A DNA stretch of 64,000 bases from Costus lasius (lineage: Eukaryota; Streptophyta; Magnoliopsida; Zingiberales; Costaceae): contig CM050446.2 in assembly GCA_027563935.2 (NCBI GenBank), forward strand, positions 26,849,501 through 26,913,500, given 5' to 3'. Made by a program: the position numbers and the translations under genes. Within the stretch, counting starts at the first letter, position 1; each line of letters begins with the position of its first letter. The notes below the pieces were generated by a model. The model worked only from the letters and a program-made list of their open reading frames with translations. It made no database searches and was not told the DNA's origin. Positions 59,507 to 64,000 of this stretch are shown piece after piece.

Positions 59507-61471
59507 TGTTGGTGTATATGCCCTAGGACCTAGCTTTGATCAACTTGTGTACTACTTGACATTGATATTTATATATCATTATGGCATTGTCGTTATCATA
59601 GTCTGTCTACACCTGCGATTGTGTACTTACATGATAATGTCCCTGGAGACAGATTGGATCTGTGCTCAAATAAAGATCCCCAGTCAATGTACCTTAGTGG
59701 ATATGGGACAACTATGGTGCTTATGAGACTGGTATGTGGGCTGGTTAGGGCACGGGGTGCTAACGCAGACACATGGGTATATCATGGGAGGATATACTGG
59801 ATAGACCCGCTATGAGGCTATGACTTGGTGTCATGAGTTATCCTCATAAGTGACAGGAGATGCATTGATCCCTTGACTTGAGGTCATTGATCATTCTATA
59901 TGGTTAGAGACTTGCTTTGATGCAACCTAACACCTTGCCGTAGTTGGAAGGTCATAAAGGTTGTCATTGAGCGTGTCACGACCCATATGAGAAGGTCAAT
60001 GGACAGACATAGGATTTGCCCCTTCCTTTGGGAAGCTTGATATCCATGGAGCTCCTCTATGGTTCTATGACTGAAAGTGTATGGCCATACCCAGGTAAGA
60101 ACCTGATTTAGTCATAGCCATGTGATTGGGTGAAAACAAGTGGTGACACACTTGTCCAATCGGATATCAGTTCGGCAAAGAGACTGTAATGCATCTGTAC
60201 ATAGTTGCGATGATGGGGATGTCGATGTCGATATCCATTCCAATGACCTGGGTAGCAGCGATGCACTGCTAGGTGCCACTCACTGCTTGTGGTGACCTTT
60301 GGTCAGCACTGCCAGCGTCAGAGGAACCTACAGGGTCGCACACCTTGATACTTGAGTTCTTGTATTGATCGGGAAGCCTTATGATCGAGTTATTGGATAA
60401 CTCGGATCTAATTGGGAGATTTCATCAGCGCCAATGGGCCTGATGAGATGGAAGAATGTTATTGGAGCCAAACTTCATTTTTGGCAAGTTGACCCGTATT
60501 TGACCATGGTTGGTCACATTTGGATTAGGGTTGCATTGGATTGGATCCAAGTGCTTAATCAACCTATGCAATGATGTTTGGGCTAGCTCATTATCCAATG
60601 AGGCCCAATAATAAGTTCTCATGAAGAGAAGAGAGGCTAAAAGGGTATAATGGGGAGAGACCCAACCCCATTGGCGCCTAAGGGGCATAATGGGGTTAGG
60701 GTGGCAAAATTGCTTCATTAAGGAAGCAATTTGCGCCTAGCCCTCTCCCATTGATGGAATGCATGCCTCTAAGGCATTGCTTGAGGCGCAAGGCAAGGCC
60801 TTAGCGCACAAGGAAGGCGTGGGGCTTAATGAGGAAAGGTTGAATGAGAATTAAGGAAATGTCTTGGAGACTTTCCTTATCACAAACCTCCTCATCCTAG
60901 CCCTACACTTGTCTTAATCCTAGCCTTTCATAAATCGCCTCTTGCCCTATAAAAGAGCACCTAGTCACCCCTCTTGAGAAGAGATAATTCCTTGGAGGCG
61001 TAATCATTAAAAGGGGGCGAAAACTTGGAGGCTCTTGGCGCAACCTCTCTTCCTCCATCATCTAGCCGCAAGCACAAGTCCTCTTCTCCTCCTCTTGGGT
61101 CAAGAAAGACTTGAACTTGGCGTCTACCTCTCCACCTCTTCTTCTAGGCGATTCTACCTTGGAGGTGGCACAAGGATTGAAGAAGAAGGACTAAGGCTTG
61201 GATCTTCTTCCCGAGGCTAGCACCGGGCGAGGAAGAAGAGAACTCAAGAGATCCGTGTGTGTGAGACTGCAGAGGGCGGACACTTGGACGCCTACATCGG
61301 CATCGCTCTCTTCTTTGCTCTAAGGTATTTCCTAACTCATCGTGTCGACTCCCTTGCATGCGATCTTCACTGGGTTTTTGGGACCGGCCTGTTTCGGGGA
61401 CATTCTTCCGCTGTGCAAACATGTATGTCCATGACTCTAAAATTGTAAAATGTCCCCGGGGTTTCCCAACA
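59507..61471 (+). mobile_element. 5' LTR of family-2 element F
   Basis: 1965 bases, TGTTGGTGTATATGCCC to CCCAACA. TATA box TATAAAA at 60948-60954. Donor-like TAAG/GTATTT with the intron starting at 61325. It shares hairpin blocks with the LTR of C (GGAAATGTCT-TGG-AGACTTTCC near 60855; ATGCC/GGCAT near 60760-60775). Confidence 0.93.
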
Positions 61472-61472
61472 G

Positions 61473-61483
61473 TGGTATCAGAG
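61473..61483 (+). other. Primer-binding site of F
   Basis: TGGTATCAGAG, one base after the LTR; matches initiator-Met tRNA. Confidence 0.93.
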
Positions 61484-63093
61484 GGACTTGCAAGCCTCGA
61501 ACGATGTTTTATGCTTTTCTTTCATGCTCACATGCCATATCTCTATTTTCGTAAATAGCATGATGCATGGCAATCAATTTTTCTAAAAGTAGAAAAATTA
61601 GGGTTTCTTGTTTCTATCATCCTCTCAATCTCTTTTGGATTTTTGGACTATTTTTCTTGTTTGATTTAAAGATCAAAGGCGCACGTAATTTTGTCAAGTA
61701 GGACGGGCATTGTGTCTCCGGACTGGCCAGGTCTCTTGATATGACAAAATTGCCAGCCGAAAGGATCTCTGAAATCATCTTGAAAAATAAATCGCAATTA
61801 ACCAAAAGATTTGTGAGAAGAAGATGAGAAGAAGAGACTAGTTTTATGAAAAAGTAAAATTTCTGATTTTATGTTTTTCATGAGCATGTAGAATTGCATG
61901 AGTAAATACCTTGATTGTGCATGATGTTGTGATCATTAGTCAAGCCACCTTTGCATGCCTGTGGTGTATCCTTGTGAGGCCTGCGTGCCGCTTTTCTTTT
62001 TTCAAAGAAGAAGATTAGGGTGGCGCATGTACTTGGAGCTTGGCGCATGCATCGAAGGAAGAGGCGCAACAAGCTTGCATAGTGGCGCAAGTTTGGCATG
62101 GCCGAACCCTTGGGTTTGTGTGCTAGCTAACTTGGCTTCTTGCATGGTGGCGCATCCTCCACAAAGAAAGACCATGACATTGGCCGAACCTTTGGGGTCT
62201 ACCCTTAGGGTTTGTGAGCTAAACCATGTTGAAAGGACCTTGGAGCCGACCTTGAGGACCAAGATAGAGGGCGGCTAGGCTAGGTCTATTTTAGGGGCTT
62301 GAGTCCTATGTCAAGAGTTGAATCTCCTTAGGCATGAGTTGATTCAATGTCTTGAAAGGGCTTTGATCACATCATCCTTCACTGCTTTCCCTATCTGATA
62401 AAAGCATGCCTGAAATGTTTTATCGTTATGTTATCACTATAGGAGAGCATGCCTGTATTGTTAGACATAAGATAAAATGTAGGATGATGAGACTTAAAAA
62501 CCCTCAAAGAAATATCAAGTCTAGTAGCCTTCTAACGCGTAGCCCTCACTAAGCTATCGATCAGTGGAGTTGTGAATTGTTTCCCACCCTCGTGGGACAC
62601 ACCCACTTATCTTTAGAAAGTGCGTGGTGACAATGATTTCCCCAGTCCAGTTTTAACCTGGACGTGCCTTCACAAGGAAACTCGTTGGCCCTGGGCATAA
62701 CGGTTAGGAATGGACTTGACTAGAAGTTCACATGTGCTGGGCACCTGGTGAAATTCTAGAGGCATCGTTGAAAGGTTAGGGTTTCATGTTGTATCCAGCC
62801 TTCGCTGGACATGAAACGCCTAGACTGTTTCAATAAAGGGAGTTGCTTGGAGCAACCGGCCGGCGCGCCCACCTTGTGAAACATGGGTCACTTTGTGCAT
62901 CTCATCCCACCCTCGTGGGACGCGAAGCCTCATGCGAAATAAGGATCCCATCTCACTAGGAAGTCTTAAACTTCCCGATTGACTTTGTGGGTTGTCAATT
63001 CAAATCAAAATAGTGGGAGCCATAATCATTTAAAACAAGTCCAGTTTAAATGATTCAAAGTAGTACTAATCTGTTGTTTCTTGGGTGTTGTAG
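61484..63093 (+). other. Leader (predicted intron) of element F
   Basis: Hairpins: 62582-62597 (TCCCAC-CCTC-GTGGGA), 62781-62817 (GTTTCAT...TCCAGC-CTTC-GCTGGA...ATGAAAC) and 62905-62920 (TCCCAC-CCTC-GTGGGA). Branch-like TACTAAT at 63064-63070, pyrimidine stretch, acceptor GTTGTAG ending 63093. Unlike family 1, the gag ATG lies just downstream of the acceptor, so splicing here would only shorten the 5' untranslated region. Confidence 0.75.
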
Positions 63094-63097
63094 AACA

Positions 63098-64000
63098 ATG
63101 GCTGTGAACAATGGCAGATGGTCACTGCGATCTACCCTAGAAAGGGATAAGTTGGTTGAATCCAACTTAAAGGATTGGTATATGAACTTGAGAATTGTGC
63201 TCAAGCTCGAGAGGAAACTATATATCCTTGAGAAACCAATTCCTGAGCCACTTCCATGCTCGGCCTCAGCGGCTGAGAAGGATGCTTATGATAAGCATCA
63301 AGTTGATACTTTGGAGGTTGCACAATTGATGCTAACCAACATGTCGCCCGAGGTTAGAGGGCAATATGAATCTAAGAGTGCCTCTGAAATCATTTCTAAT
63401 CTAAGGCAGCTCTTTGATACATTGGTTAAGCTCAACCCTCCTAAAGTAGACATTCAGTGTGTTGAGCCCAAAGGCTTAACTAAAACACTGAAAATAAAGA
63501 TAGAAAGAGTCAGGGATAATAAGTGCTACTCATGTGGAGGACCACCTCACATGATAAAGGATATGGTACGACTTCAGAATGAGAAGAAGAGAGGCAAGGC
63601 TTCATCTTCTAGCTCAGGTATTTATGTTACAGAAGTCAATCTTTCTACTTCTATGTCATGGGTATTGGATACCGCATGTGGAGCTCATATTTGTACAAAT
63701 ATGCAGGGGCTCAAGAAAAGTAGAACGGTGAAGCCTGGAGAGATAGACCTACGAGTTGGAAACGGGGCACAGGTTGCTGCTGTTGCTGTAGGCGTTTTGA
63801 CTCTCTCCTTGCCTTCTGGACTTCACTTAGAACTAGATAATTGCTTCTATGTACCTTCTCTTACCAAGAACATTATATCCATTCCTTGCTTAGCAAGGAA
63901 GGGCTTTAAATTTGAAATAAATAAGAACTCCTGTTCTTTTTCATTTGCAAACATGTTCTATGGGAAGGGTACTTTATGCAATGGTCTGTATATCTTGGAT
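63098..64000 (+). CDS. Family-2 copia gag-pol of element F, 5' part, runs off window
   Basis: Start ATG 63098 (MAVNNGRWSLRS), open for 301 codons to the window edge. The gag N-terminal domain is present (WYMNLRIVLKLERKLYILE, QLMLTNMSPEV). The central gag domain is missing: LRQLFDTLVK passes directly to a linker and the knuckle. The knuckle is degenerate (CYSCGGPPHMIKDM; final Cys is Met). The protease begins at SWVLDTACGAHICTNMQG with its catalytic Asp and continues through SLPSGLHLELDNCFYVPS. No stop so far, but a gag without its central domain and with a three-ligand knuckle is unlikely to work. Confidence 0.9.
   Translation, partial: MAVNNGRWSLRSTLERDKLVESNLKDWYMNLRIVLKLERKLYILEKPIPEPLPCSASAAEKDAYDKHQVDTLEVAQLMLTNMSPEVRGQYESKSASEIISNLRQLFDTLVKLNPPKVDIQCVEPKGLTKTLKIKIERVRDNKCYSCGGPPHMIKDMVRLQNEKKRGKASSSSSGIYVTEVNLSTSMSWVLDTACGAHICTNMQGLKKSRTVKPGEIDLRVGNGAQVAAVAVGVLTLSLPSGLHLELDNCFYVPSLTKNIISIPCLARKGFKFEINKNSCSFSFANMFYGKGTLCNGLYILD

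Overview
The window is plant nuclear DNA, very probably angiosperm, and consists almost entirely of nested LTR retrotransposons. No host gene, rRNA, tRNA or CRISPR array was found. Plant origin is inferred from copia elements of the Angela/BARE type (LTRs opening TGTTGG, initiator-Met-tRNA primer site, long leader before gag) and from Tat/Athila-type Ty3 elements with the plant-typical primer site and gag. The species cannot be named from the sequence.

Labels used below. Copia family 1 (LTR about 1.7 kb): elements A, B and P, plus a solo LTR. Copia family 2 (LTR about 2.0-2.4 kb): C, E and F. G is an old copia pol fragment, K a Ty3 element with a broken gag, and T a Tat-type Ty3 element.

Layout. 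1-5131: Ty3 element K (minus), cut at 193/194 by a family-1 LTR and carrying a family-1 solo LTR (2249-3952) with a perfect CCAAC target duplication. 5132-7216: G. 7217-22993: T (minus), with two LTRs (7217-8737, 19967-21478), gag and protease remnants, a tandem partial second copy on its upstream side, and inside it two plus-strand pieces of other Ty3 elements (9976-12959, 14538-16455) and an (AT)50 tract. 22994-36063: family-2 element E (minus), split by element C (24788-34567, target duplication GGTCC). 36064 to the window end lies inside one family-1 element, A (minus), inserted in the 5' LTR of E. A holds B (from 43239), B holds P (43812-52941, plus), and B is also hit by family-2 element F (from 59507, plus).

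P is the best preserved: its LTRs differ by one T in a homopolymer and it has an unbroken 1293-residue gag-pol frame with all catalytic residues. A has one stop codon, B a gag deletion and a stop; C, E, G, K and T are decayed.

The most interesting signal is shared by all six copia copies. A splice-donor-like site lies near the end of the LTR, and a branch-point-plus-acceptor site lies just before gag. The predicted 1.6-1.95 kb intron contains the primer-binding site and the whole leader. In family 1 the ancestral gag start codon is missing and an in-frame stop sits directly before gag, but the LTR carries ATG-GCN-NNN directly followed by the donor, so splicing would supply the start in phase. 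The same intron carries a set of hairpins whose stems change while pairing is kept. This suggests a split between spliced RNA for translation and unspliced RNA for packaging and reverse transcription.
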